This document shows, one piece after another, positions 40,816-49,376 of a DNA stretch of 64,000 nucleotides. Under the pieces are notes generated by a model that was not told the origin of the DNA, searched no databases, and saw only the letters and a list, made by a program, of their open reading frames with translations. How positions within the stretch are numbered: position 1 is the stretch's first letter; every line of letters begins with the position of its first letter. This stretch comes from CAZCSY01 sp964501505 (lineage in GTDB: Bacteria > Omnitrophota > Gorgyraeia > Velamenicoccales > Velamenicoccaceae), in contig CAZCSY010000001.1 in the NCBI GenBank assembly GCA_964501505.1, positions 11,231 to 75,230 of the forward strand, in the 5' to 3' direction. Position numbers and translations under genes: made by a program.

Positions 40816-42105
40816 ATGGTCAAGGTGCGGGGAATTGCCTGCGCGGTTCTTTTTTTGTCTTTTTGTTCAGTCCAGACCGCCCGGGGCGATGAACTTTCTG
40901 ATCTAAAAAAACACCTGGAGGTTCTGCAGAGACAGATCGAGGAGCAGGCAAGACAGATGGGCCAGATGCAGCGCAGGATCGAAGAGCTGGAGGCGCAAGG
41001 GGCGGCAAGGATTCAGTCGCCCGAAGAGGTGGCAGAGAGGATAACCGCCACAGAAGAGAAACTGGAGAAACCCCCTAAAGGCGGCCTTCTGTCGCTGAAA
41101 GACGCAAGGTTTGAGATAGGGGGAGAGTTGGAGCTTGAGTTTGTCAATACGCAGGATGATACCTCTATAAGCGAACCCGAGCCGCATTTTCAGCTTGATA
41201 AGTTTGTCTTGAGCCCCAGGATCCATCTCGCCGATAACGTGGCGCTCAACGCGGATATCGAGATGACCCAGAGCGACATCACGGTATGCGTGGCGACCCT
41301 CAATTTTTCCGACCTCGTGTTTGATTCCGAACTAAAGATAGGCCTGGACAGCCGGTTTATCGCAGCTTCACGCAAGACGGAGGCCTACCCTCTGATAGGC
41401 AATGCCTTTTGGAGGGACGAGGAGATCGGCGTGACCTGGTCGATGGAGAGAAAGCCGTTCTACGGCGTTCTCTCCGTTTCCCAGGGGCTTGAGTTGGATA
41501 CGAAGGCGGTAGGTGAAGACAACTCCTACAGGATGCTCCAAGATAATACGCTCCTCGGCAGCTATGGAGGGGTGAAGGAAGTGGGGGTCGGTCTGGGGGT
41601 GGTCAAAGAGTTGGGACGGGGCGGCGCCGTTGATGTCCTGGGCTTCGGATATTTCAATGAATTGAGCGATGCCGACATCGCTTTTCTAAAGTCAAACCTG
41701 TCGAGCTATAATTCCAATGAGGAAAGGCAGTGCCGGACCGGCCTCAATCTGAAATACGATCTGGGAAATTTCAACTTTTTCACCCAGTACATCACCGCCC
41801 GGGACGGGGATCTTTCGCGATACGGCTGGTATGTCCAGCCTTCCTATAAGGTGACGCTGCCCGTGGGGTGGAAGTATTTCAAGACACACGACTTGCTGGT
41901 CAGATACGGCCGGTACAATGTGAACACGCCCAAGGCCTTCAGCCTGCCTGCCACGTGGGACAGGGAAGAGTTGCTGTTCGCTGTCATAACGGACGTGATG
42001 CAGAACGTAAAATTGAAGACCGAATACTCCATCAACGACGAAAAGACCGGCAACGGAGCCGTGAGAAATGATGAGCTGCTGATGCAGTTGGAAGTCAGTT
42101 TTTAA
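40816..42105 (+). CDS. Outer-membrane porin with N-terminal coiled coil
   Basis: A 429-residue exported protein with a signal peptide (about 1-24, ending TARG-DE). A coiled coil follows (about 27-75), as in SLH-less porins whose stalk trimerises, then a long beta-strand-rich barrel with alternating aromatic residues. The final residues LLMQLEVSF end in Phe, the outer-membrane assembly signal. GGGGGGAGAG precedes the ATG. The barrel repeats RFEIGGELELEF and DLLVRYGRYNVNTP resemble phosphate/carbohydrate porins of the OprO/P type, but the substrate is unknown. Confidence 0.78.
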   Translation: MVKVRGIACAVLFLSFCSVQTARGDELSDLKKHLEVLQRQIEEQARQMGQMQRRIEELEAQGAARIQSPEEVAERITATEEKLEKPPKGGLLSLKDARFEIGGELELEFVNTQDDTSISEPEPHFQLDKFVLSPRIHLADNVALNADIEMTQSDITVCVATLNFSDLVFDSELKIGLDSRFIAASRKTEAYPLIGNAFWRDEEIGVTWSMERKPFYGVLSVSQGLELDTKAVGEDNSYRMLQDNTLLGSYGGVKEVGVGLGVVKELGRGGAVDVLGFGYFNELSDADIAFLKSNLSSYNSNEERQCRTGLNLKYDLGNFNFFTQYITARDGDLSRYGWYVQPSYKVTLPVGWKYFKTHDLLVRYGRYNVNTPKAFSLPATWDREELLFAVITDVMQNVKLKTEYSINDEKTGNGAVRNDELLMQLEVSF

Positions 42106-42134
42106 TCAGCATGTATCCCGACGCTCCAAGGGCT

Positions 42135-42398
42135 TTAGCCCGGGTGGGGACTCCCATTAAAAATAGGACAGGCACCATTTTTTAGAGACACCCTTTCCTG
42201 ACCGATGGCGCGGAATGTCTTGAAGTTTTGAAGAATCTCCCTTGCCAGGTCCATCGCGCTTTCCCCTTTTGAGCCCGTCTGCAGAATAATCGCCAACAGC
42301 CCGGAATCGCTCAAGGTAGGCCCTCCGTTTTTCAACAATTTTTCTCTCGGCCGGTCTTCCGGCGGCCAGTCATTTATGCGGGTCGTCATGGTCGGCAA
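42135..42398 (-). pseudogene. Truncated radC (UPF0758) N-terminal fragment
   Basis: Residues about 7-60 of this 87-residue frame (INDWPPEDRPREKLLKNGGP, then TLSDSGLLAIILQTGSKGES and AMDLAREIL) match the N-terminal helical part of RadC/UPF0758. The JAB-like metal domain that should follow, with its HNHPSG motif, is missing. The frame instead ends in unrelated residues over a short repeat-like sequence (GGACAGGCACCA on the plus strand). It lies beside comM in a lower-GC patch. Confidence 0.75.
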
Positions 42399-42431
42399 CG
42401 TAGGTAGGAACCAGGTTTCGGAGCGCGGTTG

Positions 42432-43979
42432 CTAACGAAAGAGTTCCCTGTCCAGGCCCCTGTATTGTATCGCCTCTGAGAGATGCTCCGTTTTAATTTG
42501 CTCAGATCCTGCCAGATCGGCTATGGTCCTTGATATCTTCAATATCTTATCATAGGCCCTGGCACTGAAATTAAGTTCGGTCATTGCCATGCGTAACAGT
42601 TCATCCTCCTGTTTACCTAACACGCAGAATTTACGTACCTGTTTATGGCTCATCTGGGCATTACACAGAATACCTTCCTCCCGGAACCTCTTTCCTTGGA
42701 TTGTGCGCGCTTTATTTACTCTTTCCTTTATTTGAACAGAACTCTCAGCAGGTTGGGTGCTGGTCAATTCCTGATATCTTGCTGCCGGCACCTCTATGTG
42801 TATATCAATCCTGTCTAACAGAGGCCCGGAAATCTTTCCCATATAGTTCTGAATCTTGTTAGGATTACATCTACAGGCCTTTTTAGGGTCGGTGTAGTAA
42901 CCGCAGGGGCACGGGTTCATAGCGGCGACGAGCATGAAGCGGGCCGGAAAGACGAGCGTGCGCGCGGCGCGCGCTACCTGGATACGGCCGTCCTCCAGGG
43001 GCTGGCGCAGGAGTTCGAGGACGTTCCGGTGGAACTCCGGCAGTTCGTCCATAAAGAGGACGCCGTTGTGGGCGAGGGTGATCTCGCCGGGATGGGGGTT
43101 GGAGCCGCCTCCGACGAGGGCGCTGTCCGAGGCCGTGTGGTGCGGAGCGCGGAAGGGACGCTTCTTCACGAGGCCCAGGCGGCTGTCCCTCAGGCGGCCG
43201 TCCGTCAGGCCGACGGCCGAGTGGATCTTTGTCGTCTCCAGCGCCTCTTCATGCGTCAGGTCCGGCAGGATCGTCGTCAGGCGCTTGGCGAGCATCGTCT
43301 TGCCGCTGCCCGGCGGGCCGATCAAGAGGATATTGTGGCCGCCGCTCGCGGCGACCTCCAGGGCGCGCTTTGCAGCTCCTTGCCCCTTGACGTCGCTGAA
43401 GTCTTCCTCAGGTTCAAGCGCCGTTGGCGGCCCGGCGTCCGGCGCCAGAGAGAAGGGCGCGATCATGCCGGGGTCGTAGAGAAAAGAGACAACTTCCCTG
43501 AGCGTTCTGACTCCGTAAACGTTGACGTCGCTGACGGCTGAGGCCTCGGCCGCGTTGCGTAGCGGAACGACAAGATTCCTGATGCGTCGTCTCTTGAGGG
43601 CCATAGCCATGGGCAGGGCTCCTTTGACCGGCCGGATCTCGCCGTTCAGGGCCAGCTCGCCCGCAAAGAAGGCGTCTTTCAGTATTGTCGGCTCGAGCTG
43701 CCCTGAGGCAGCGAGGATACCCAGGGTGATGGCCAGGTCAAAAGAGGAGCCTTCTTTTTTCAAGTCAGCCGGGGCCAGGTTGACCGTGATCCGGTCAGGG
43801 GGGAAGGTAAAACCGCTGTTTTTGATGCCGGCGCGGACCCGCTCCTTACTCTCCCGGACAGCCGAATCCGGCAGCCCTACAATGGAGACGTTCGGTAGGC
43901 CTCCGGTGACGTCCGCCTCAATCTCAACGCAGAGGGCGTTGATGCCGACCAAAGCAAAGGTATGCACCTTGGCGATCAT
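42432..43979 (-). CDS. comM: ComM/YifB-type Mg-chelatase-like AAA ATPase
   Basis: A full-length 515-residue YifB/ComM protein. An N-terminal Lon-like domain (about 1-125) begins VHTFALVGINALCVEIEADVTGGLPNVSIVGLPDSAVRESKERV. The AAA core has GPPGSGKTMLAKRL, LFMDELPEF and the MNPCPCGY motif near residue 356. A C-terminal helical sensor ends RGLDRELFR. ComM helps branch migration of incoming DNA during natural transformation. The part downstream of NPCPCGY (plus 42432 to about 42905) has clearly lower GC than the rest, as though the 3' third was replaced by recombination. Confidence 0.9.
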   Translation of the reverse strand: MIAKVHTFALVGINALCVEIEADVTGGLPNVSIVGLPDSAVRESKERVRAGIKNSGFTFPPDRITVNLAPADLKKEGSSFDLAITLGILAASGQLEPTILKDAFFAGELALNGEIRPVKGALPMAMALKRRRIRNLVVPLRNAAEASAVSDVNVYGVRTLREVVSFLYDPGMIAPFSLAPDAGPPTALEPEEDFSDVKGQGAAKRALEVAASGGHNILLIGPPGSGKTMLAKRLTTILPDLTHEEALETTKIHSAVGLTDGRLRDSRLGLVKKRPFRAPHHTASDSALVGGGSNPHPGEITLAHNGVLFMDELPEFHRNVLELLRQPLEDGRIQVARAARTLVFPARFMLVAAMNPCPCGYYTDPKKACRCNPNKIQNYMGKISGPLLDRIDIHIEVPAARYQELTSTQPAESSVQIKERVNKARTIQGKRFREEGILCNAQMSHKQVRKFCVLGKQEDELLRMAMTELNFSARAYDKILKISRTIADLAGSEQIKTEHLSEAIQYRGLDRELFR

Positions 43980-44078
43980 TTTAACAGACCCAAAAGCGCT
44001 TGATTTTTTTAGGGGTTATACCTATAATAGGAAAACTGGTAGGTTCAGGAGGGAATAGAGCGGGAGGAAGAACCGACC

Positions 44079-44114
44079 TAGTAAAAATTTACCATGTCCC
44101 TCCGGGCCTGTCAA
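44079..44114 (-). promoter_or_regulatory. Minus-strand promoter with operator-like palindrome upstream of comM
   Basis: On the minus strand TTGACA (44114-44109), 17-bp spacer, TAAATT (44091-44086). The -10 lies in TGGTAAATTTTTACTA (44094-44079), which matches the 16-bp palindrome at 47704-47719 at 14 of 16 positions with the same geometry. The remaining bases of the 43980-44138 gap hold nothing further that I can support. Confidence 0.55.
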
Positions 44115-44138
44115 CATAAAGTTTGGAGGCGGTGAGCC

Positions 44139-44771
44139 GTGAAGAACCTCTTTTTATGGGGCCTGACCCTTTTTCTGGCGGGCACAGCGGCTTTTGGGAT
44201 CTATAAATCACTGGATCTGTTGGACAAGAACGCTGACCTGGGACATTCCCTGGCGGTGTTGAACGGCCGCATCGAAGAGATGCGCCTGGCCATGAGGGAG
44301 GTCCAGGATCAGATTGCAGACAGCGGCCTGGTGAATGAACAGCTCAATAACGAGGTCGTTCATCTGAAGCAGAACCTGGCCGAGAAGGAAAAGAAGATCG
44401 GCCAGTATCATCGTTACGCCCTGCTGCTAAAGAAGAAGATGAACGACGTCAGCGAGGTCAACGCGGTGTTGGCCGAAGAGGGGCGCCAGACACGCGAACT
44501 CTTGATGCGGGTACGGCTTGAGAATCAGGAGATGAGCAGGAAGTTGTCGTCGGTGAAGGAGCTCAGGCGGGCGATCCAGGAGTTGAAGCGAGGGGGGAGC
44601 GTGACGTCCCGCGGGAGGGTAACTTCCGCGACGGCCTGGCGCACGCCGCTTCCGGACGCGGAGACGGTGATGGGCAACTGCGGTTTCCTCGTGCGTGACG
44701 GCGTCTCCACCTTCTACGATAAAGTGGACATTCAGGTCCGTCCTGTCGAACAGGTGGTCCATCCTTCTTAA
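44139..44771 (+). CDS. Membrane-anchored coiled-coil protein
   Basis: A 210-residue protein with one N-terminal transmembrane helix (about 3-22) and a long coiled coil (about 30-150, heptads such as LNNEVVHLKQNLAEKEKKIGQYH). A short C-terminal segment follows, rich in Ser, Thr and Arg. It begins at a GTG 4 bp after GGAGGCG and opens the run of genes that leads to accA and padR. The shape suggests a cell-envelope spacer or scaffold. No known family was recognised. Confidence 0.6.
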   Translation: MKNLFLWGLTLFLAGTAAFGIYKSLDLLDKNADLGHSLAVLNGRIEEMRLAMREVQDQIADSGLVNEQLNNEVVHLKQNLAEKEKKIGQYHRYALLLKKKMNDVSEVNAVLAEEGRQTRELLMRVRLENQEMSRKLSSVKELRRAIQELKRGGSVTSRGRVTSATAWRTPLPDAETVMGNCGFLVRDGVSTFYDKVDIQVRPVEQVVHPS

Positions 44772-44782
44772 GGGAGCATGTT

Positions 44783-45226
44783 GTGGACGGAATCTTTGCG
44801 CAGTTGTGGCAGAACCATATCCTGAAGGTTACCCTTTTCGCCTGGGCCTTTGCCCAGACGCTGAAGGTGGCCTTGGGTGTCTTGCGGACCAAGCGCTTTG
44901 ACTTCCGTTGGTTTATCGGGACGGGCGGGATGCCGTCTGCGCACGCGGCGGGTTCCAGCGCCCTGGCGGTGGTCGTGGGTAGGGACCTGGGTTTCGAAAG
45001 GCCGGAGTTCGCGCTCGCGGCGGTGTTCGCCATGGTGACGATGTTCGACGCGCAGGGGGTGCGGCGCGCCGCGGGCACCCAGGCCTCGATCCTGAACAAG
45101 GTCCTCGACGACATCTATTGGAAAGGGAGGATCGAAGGGGACCGCCTGAAGGAACTGATCGGCCACACGCCCGTGGAGGTCTTTGCGGGATCGATTATCG
45201 GGATTTTACTGGCTTTAATCTTTTAA
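44783..45226 (+). CDS. Divergent PAP2 family (DUF212) membrane protein
   Basis: The 147-residue membrane protein has the divergent PAP2 signature: QTLKVALGVLRTKRFDFRWFIGTGGMPSAHAAGSSALAVVVG, then FAMVTMFDAQGVRRAAGTQASILN and a closing LKELIGHTPVEVFAGSIIGILLALIF. The SAH and RRAAG motifs correspond to phosphatase-like active-site positions. The start is GTG at 44783. The family is probably involved in lipid or polyprenyl phosphate hydrolysis, which would fit its L,D-transpeptidase neighbour. Activity is not proved for the family. Confidence 0.88.
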   Translation: MDGIFAQLWQNHILKVTLFAWAFAQTLKVALGVLRTKRFDFRWFIGTGGMPSAHAAGSSALAVVVGRDLGFERPEFALAAVFAMVTMFDAQGVRRAAGTQASILNKVLDDIYWKGRIEGDRLKELIGHTPVEVFAGSIIGILLALIF

Positions 45227-45240
45227 TATCGGGGGGATGC

Positions 45241-46083
45241 GTGAAAAGAAACATACTTATCGGGGTCGCGGCGGCTGTTGTTTTGATCGTTATCATCGTG
45301 GGGATATCTGTGAGGAAGGGATCGCGGCCGGCAGCGGTCCCCGCGGCGTCGGCCGCGGCGGCGTCGCGGTCCGTCTCAGGCAGCTTTGATATGCTCCTGA
45401 AAGAGGCGCAGGGTTTCGCGAAGAAGGGGGAATTTTTGGAGGCCCAGCGCATCCTGAAGGATATGCTGCCGCGCTTTGTGGCTGATCCGCGCGTCGAAGA
45501 GGTTCAGCAGAGGCTTGAGGCTATCAACATGCGCGTCCTTGTCTCCGGGTTGATGGTCCCGGGGCTCACGGTGCAGCGCGAGATAGCCGCCGGCGACACG
45601 CTGAGCATGATCGCCGACGAGTTCCGTACGACCGTCGCCTTTATCAAGAAACAGAACGGATTGAGCTCCGACGTCATCCGGCGCGGGCAGCTTTTGAGGA
45701 TTTGGACGGGGCGCCTGAGCGTCGTCATCGACAAGTCTCAGAATATCCTGATGCTGCGCTCCGACGGTGAACTCATCAAGACCTACCCCGTCTCGACGGG
45801 CAAGGACAGCATCACGCCCGTCGGTAGCTTTACGATCGTCAACAAACTCCAAAAACCGACCTGGACACATGAGGGGCGCGTCATCCCTTACGGTGACCCG
45901 GAGAATGTCCTGGGCACGCGTTGGATGGGATTCGACATCCCCGGTTACGGGATCCACGGCACGAGCGAACCCGCAAAGATCGGCCAGCAGACCACGGCCG
46001 GCTGCGTGCGGATGCGTAACGAGGACGTCGAAGAGCTGTACGATCTCCTGCCCGTCAATACCGAAGTTACCATCATGGATTGA
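45241..46083 (+). CDS. L,D-transpeptidase (YkuD) with LysM-like domain
   Basis: A 280-residue anchored protein with a transmembrane segment (about 5-22) and an Ala-rich linker. A short TPR-like helix pair (about 45-90) follows, then a LysM-like motif (REIAAGDTLSMIADEFRTTVAFIKKQNGL) and a YkuD catalytic domain. The domain has the active-site His in YGIHGTSEP and Cys in TTAGCVRMRNEDVEELYDLL. It forms 3-3 cross-links in peptidoglycan or attaches proteins to it. Translation starts at the GTG at 45241; an out-of-frame ATG lies 4 bp before. Confidence 0.9.
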   Translation: MKRNILIGVAAAVVLIVIIVGISVRKGSRPAAVPAASAAAASRSVSGSFDMLLKEAQGFAKKGEFLEAQRILKDMLPRFVADPRVEEVQQRLEAINMRVLVSGLMVPGLTVQREIAAGDTLSMIADEFRTTVAFIKKQNGLSSDVIRRGQLLRIWTGRLSVVIDKSQNILMLRSDGELIKTYPVSTGKDSITPVGSFTIVNKLQKPTWTHEGRVIPYGDPENVLGTRWMGFDIPGYGIHGTSEPAKIGQQTTAGCVRMRNEDVEELYDLLPVNTEVTIMD

Positions 46084-46107
46084 GACGCGCGTCTGCGGAC
46101 CGACTCT

Positions 46108-47070
46108 ATGGTTGCGTTGGATTTCGAAAAGCCTATCGTCGAGCTTGAGCGCAAGATCAATGAGCTCAAAAAATTCACCTCGGACAAGAACATCGATCTG
46201 TCGGGTGAGATCAAGCGCTTGGAAGACAAGCTCGACCACCTGCGCAAGGATATCTACGGCAAGCTCACGGCCTGGCAGCGCGTCCAGATCTCCCGGCACC
46301 CCCACCGCCCCTACACCCTCGATTACATTCAATTGCTGCTTAAGGACTTCGTCGAGTTACACGGCGATCGGGCCTTTCGCGACGACCGGGCCATCATCAC
46401 GGGGCTCGGCCGGCTGGACGGCCAGAAGCTCATCGTGATCGGCCACCAGAAGGGCCGCGATACGAAGGAGAATCTCCTGCGGACCTTCGGCTGCGCGCAT
46501 CCCGAAGGGTACCGCAAGGCCTTGCGGGTGATGCAGATGGCCGAGAAGTTCGGTCTGCCGATCCTGATCTTCATCGACACGCCGGGCGCCTATCCCGGCA
46601 TCGGCGCCGAGGAGCGCGGCCAGGCGCAGATCATCGCGGAGAACCTGATGAAGATGTCCGGCATCGCCACGCCCATGGTGGCCGTCGTCATCGGCGAAGG
46701 GGGCAGCGGGGGGGCTCTGGGTATCGGGGTGGCGGACCGTATCTGCGTATTGGAGAATGCGTATTACTCGGTGATCTCGCCGGAGGGCTGCGCGGCGATC
46801 CTGTGGAAGAACAGCGCCAAGGCGCCTGACGCGGCCCGCGCGCTCAAGCTCGAGGCGCAGGACCTGCTGCGGTTCAAGGTGATCGACGAGATTATCAAGG
46901 AGCCCATGGGCGGCGCGCACGTGAATCCGGAAGAGGCGGCAAGGCACATCAAGGCGGCCGTCAAGAGACACCTTATTGAGCTTATGAAGGTGCCGCAGGA
47001 CGAACTGGTCAGCCGACGCTACGAGAAGTTTCGCGCCATGGGTGTTTTCGAACAAGCCAATGAAGATTGA
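46108..47070 (+). CDS. accA: Acetyl-CoA carboxylase carboxyltransferase subunit alpha
   Basis: A 320-residue AccA with LDFEKPIVELERKINELKK at the start, PYTLDYIQLLLKDFVELHGDR, and the carboxyltransferase core TPGAYPGIGAEERGQAQIIAENL and IGEGGSGGALGIGVADR. It makes malonyl-CoA with AccB, AccC and AccD, which are not in the window. Malonyl-CoA is the extender unit for both fatty acids and the polyketide cluster that begins 750 bp downstream. Its 3' end overlaps the PadR gene. Confidence 0.97.
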   Translation: MVALDFEKPIVELERKINELKKFTSDKNIDLSGEIKRLEDKLDHLRKDIYGKLTAWQRVQISRHPHRPYTLDYIQLLLKDFVELHGDRAFRDDRAIITGLGRLDGQKLIVIGHQKGRDTKENLLRTFGCAHPEGYRKALRVMQMAEKFGLPILIFIDTPGAYPGIGAEERGQAQIIAENLMKMSGIATPMVAVVIGEGGSGGALGIGVADRICVLENAYYSVISPEGCAAILWKNSAKAPDAARALKLEAQDLLRFKVIDEIIKEPMGGAHVNPEEAARHIKAAVKRHLIELMKVPQDELVSRRYEKFRAMGVFEQANED

Positions 47071-47620
47071 ACAGGAACTGATCATCCTGGGGTTGCTCAA
47101 GGATCAGCCGCGCCACGGCTACGAGATCAAGAAGCAGATCAAGAAGGTGATCAGTACCTTTGCGGTCCTCGAGGTCGAGTCCACGTATTACTCGTTGAAC
47201 CTCCTTGAAAAGAAGGGATATGTCAACAAGGGCGTGCGCTCCGGCGGCAAGCGTCCGGAGAAATTCGTCTACAGCTTGACGCCGAAAGGGGACCAGCGTT
47301 TTCGGCAATTGCTGACCAAGAGCCTCATCGCCGCCGAACGGCCGAATTTCTGCTTCGATATCGCGCTTTATTTTCTGCCGTACCTGCCGCGCGACGTGGC
47401 CTTGCGCCGTCTTAAAGGGCGCGCCCGGGTCCTCGCCAAAGTGGAGGAGGCGCTGAAGGGGCTGGGCAGCCGTTTGGCCAACCAGTCTTCCTATCACCTC
47501 AAGTCGATCGTGGACCATAATCTTGAGCTTCTGCAAGCAGAGAAGAGGTTCATCCAGACAGTTAGCTCAGAGCTCGCCAACGAGAAGATTTCTCTTCCTG
47601 AATGGCCGCAAAAGACCTAA
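47060..47620 (+). CDS. PadR-family transcriptional regulator
   Basis: The 186-residue protein has a PadR winged-helix domain (about 1-95): EQELIILGLLKDQPRHGYEIKKQI, then VESTYYSLNLLEKKGYVNK and a wing before YSLTPKGDQRFRQLL. A C-terminal helical dimerisation domain (about 110-186) follows, as in PadR/Vir-type regulators. The ATG at 47060 overlaps accA by 11 bp; an in-frame ATG at 47042 is an alternative. It lies immediately upstream of a palindrome-bearing promoter, so it is the likely controller of the biosynthetic cluster. The ligand is unknown. Confidence 0.88.
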   Translation: MKIEQELIILGLLKDQPRHGYEIKKQIKKVISTFAVLEVESTYYSLNLLEKKGYVNKGVRSGGKRPEKFVYSLTPKGDQRFRQLLTKSLIAAERPNFCFDIALYFLPYLPRDVALRRLKGRARVLAKVEEALKGLGSRLANQSSYHLKSIVDHNLELLQAEKRFIQTVSSELANEKISLPEWPQKT

Positions 47621-47683
47621 CCTCCTCATTTCAAAAAGGTTAATTATGTCAAAAATATGGTGAATTCGGAGTGAATTAATTCC

Positions 47684-47719
47684 TTGACATATTAAAAATT
47701 GAATAGTAAAATTTTACTA
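47684..47719 (+). promoter_or_regulatory. Cluster promoter with 16-bp palindromic operator
   Basis: TTGACA (47684-47689), 17-bp spacer, TAAAAT (47707-47712). The -10 is embedded in the perfect palindrome TAGTAAAATTTTACTA (47704-47719), so a bound dimer would block RNA polymerase. The 201-bp gap 47621-47821 also has a leader of about 100 nt before AAAAGGTGACAC and the ATG at 47822. Confidence 0.8.
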
Positions 47720-47821
47720 ATTTATCGAGTCTCGCTCGTGCCAGCTTGACGAGATCCCTTTGGGGCTGATTTATGCGTCCTGCAGGAATCACCTGTACTT
47801 TACCTAATTAAAAGGTGACAC

Positions 47822-49345
47822 ATGAAGTTTGACGTGCGGCGGCTGTTGACAGGACACGCCAAGAAGTTCGGTCAAAAGCCGGCCATCATCTTTCAGGATG
47901 AGCCCGTCACCTTTTCTCAGTTGGCGGATACCGTCTTTCGTCTGGCCAACGGCCTCCTTGCGCGTGGCATCAAAAAGGGCGACAGGGTCGCGGTGTACCT
48001 GCCGAACTGTCCGCAATACCTGTATTCCTATCTGGCGCTCTTTTCCATAGGCGCGACGGTCGTGCCGCTGGATTTCATGCTGAAGAGCGGTGAGCTCCAG
48101 GCGATCCTCGCGCACGCGGACGCGTCGCTGTTAATCGCGAAGCCCGGGGAGGGGATCTGTCTTGAGACGATCCGTTCCGATGTCGCGACCCTGAAAGACG
48201 TCGTTCTGGTCGGCGAGGGGAAAGGGGCGCAGGGGTCTTTTTCGGATCTCGTGTCCTCGGGTTCGTCCGACGTGCCGAAGGTCGGCATCGTCGAGTCGGA
48301 CCGCTCCCTGATCCTCTACACGTCGGGCTCGACGGGCCGGCCCAAGGGCGTGTGTCTCGACTACAGGCACCTGGACGCCGCGCCGCAGGCCATGGAGTAT
48401 TTCGTGGATCTGAGCGGCCGCGACGTGAAACTCTGCGCCCTGCCGCTCTCGCACGCAGGAGGGCTTGTCTATTTGCAGAACTGCGTTTATTTCGGCATCA
48501 CGCTCGTCCTGATGGAGCGCTTCAACCCACTTGAATTTTTGCGGCAGGTCGAGAAGCACGGCGTGACGTGTTTTCACATGGTCCCGTCGATGTACTACGC
48601 GCTGCTCCAATTGAAGGAGTTTGAAAAGTACAACCTGTCGAGCATCCGGTGGGTCAACGTCTTCGGCGCGCCGAACGCCCCCGAGGCGATCCGCCGCTTC
48701 AAGACGTATTGTCCGAACGCGAAGCTCTTGAACGGGTGGGGGTTGACGGAGACGAACGCCCCCAATACCGTCATCCCGATGGGGAGCGATAAGATTGAGT
48801 CCATCGGCCGGCCGGCGCCATGGATCACGCTCAGGGTCGTGGATGAGGAGGGCGCGGAGGTGCCGAAGGGCGGGGTCGGCGAGCTGACGATCAAGAGCTG
48901 GGTCGTCATGGAAGGTTATTACAAGGACCCCGAAATGACGAAAGAGGTCCTGCGCGACGGCTGGTTCCATACCGGGGACCTCGCGCGTTGCGACGAGGAG
49001 GGGTTCTATTATATCGTGGGCCGCAAAAAGGACATGATCAAGGTCTCGGGCCAATTGGTCTTTCCGAACGAGATCGAAGAGGCGATCCACAAACACCCGG
49101 TCGTCAAGGAGGTCGCGGTGGTGGGCGTGCCGGACGCCCTGCGCGGGGAGACGATCAAGGCGTTTATCGTCGCGAAAGAGGGCGCCCGCGTCGAAGAACA
49201 GGATATCAAGCAGTTTTGCCGTCAGCACCTGGCGCGCTTCAAGCTGCCGCAGTTCGTCGCGGTGGTGGAGGCGTTGCCCAAGACCCGCACCGGCAAGGTG
49301 GACAAGAGCGCGTTGAGGCAGGCACCGGCCGGCGAGGCGGGGTAG
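47822..49345 (+). CDS. Acyl-CoA/acyl-ACP ligase (AMP-forming)
   Basis: The 507-residue adenylating enzyme has the P-loop YTSGSTGRPKGV (near 162), the GWGLTETNAPN motif, the hinge YYIVGRKKDMIKVSGQLVFPNEIEEAI and the catalytic Lys in PKTRTGKVDKSAL. It activates a carboxylic acid as acyl-AMP and transfers it to CoA or an ACP. As first gene behind the cluster promoter it could provide a polyketide starter, or recapture acid from the aldehyde dehydrogenase encoded downstream. Substrate specificity cannot be told. Confidence 0.9.
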   Translation: MKFDVRRLLTGHAKKFGQKPAIIFQDEPVTFSQLADTVFRLANGLLARGIKKGDRVAVYLPNCPQYLYSYLALFSIGATVVPLDFMLKSGELQAILAHADASLLIAKPGEGICLETIRSDVATLKDVVLVGEGKGAQGSFSDLVSSGSSDVPKVGIVESDRSLILYTSGSTGRPKGVCLDYRHLDAAPQAMEYFVDLSGRDVKLCALPLSHAGGLVYLQNCVYFGITLVLMERFNPLEFLRQVEKHGVTCFHMVPSMYYALLQLKEFEKYNLSSIRWVNVFGAPNAPEAIRRFKTYCPNAKLLNGWGLTETNAPNTVIPMGSDKIESIGRPAPWITLRVVDEEGAEVPKGGVGELTIKSWVVMEGYYKDPEMTKEVLRDGWFHTGDLARCDEEGFYYIVGRKKDMIKVSGQLVFPNEIEEAIHKHPVVKEVAVVGVPDALRGETIKAFIVAKEGARVEEQDIKQFCRQHLARFKLPQFVAVVEALPKTRTGKVDKSALRQAPAGEAG

Positions 49346-49376
49346 GCGTCATCAACCCGATACCAAGGAGTTCCTG

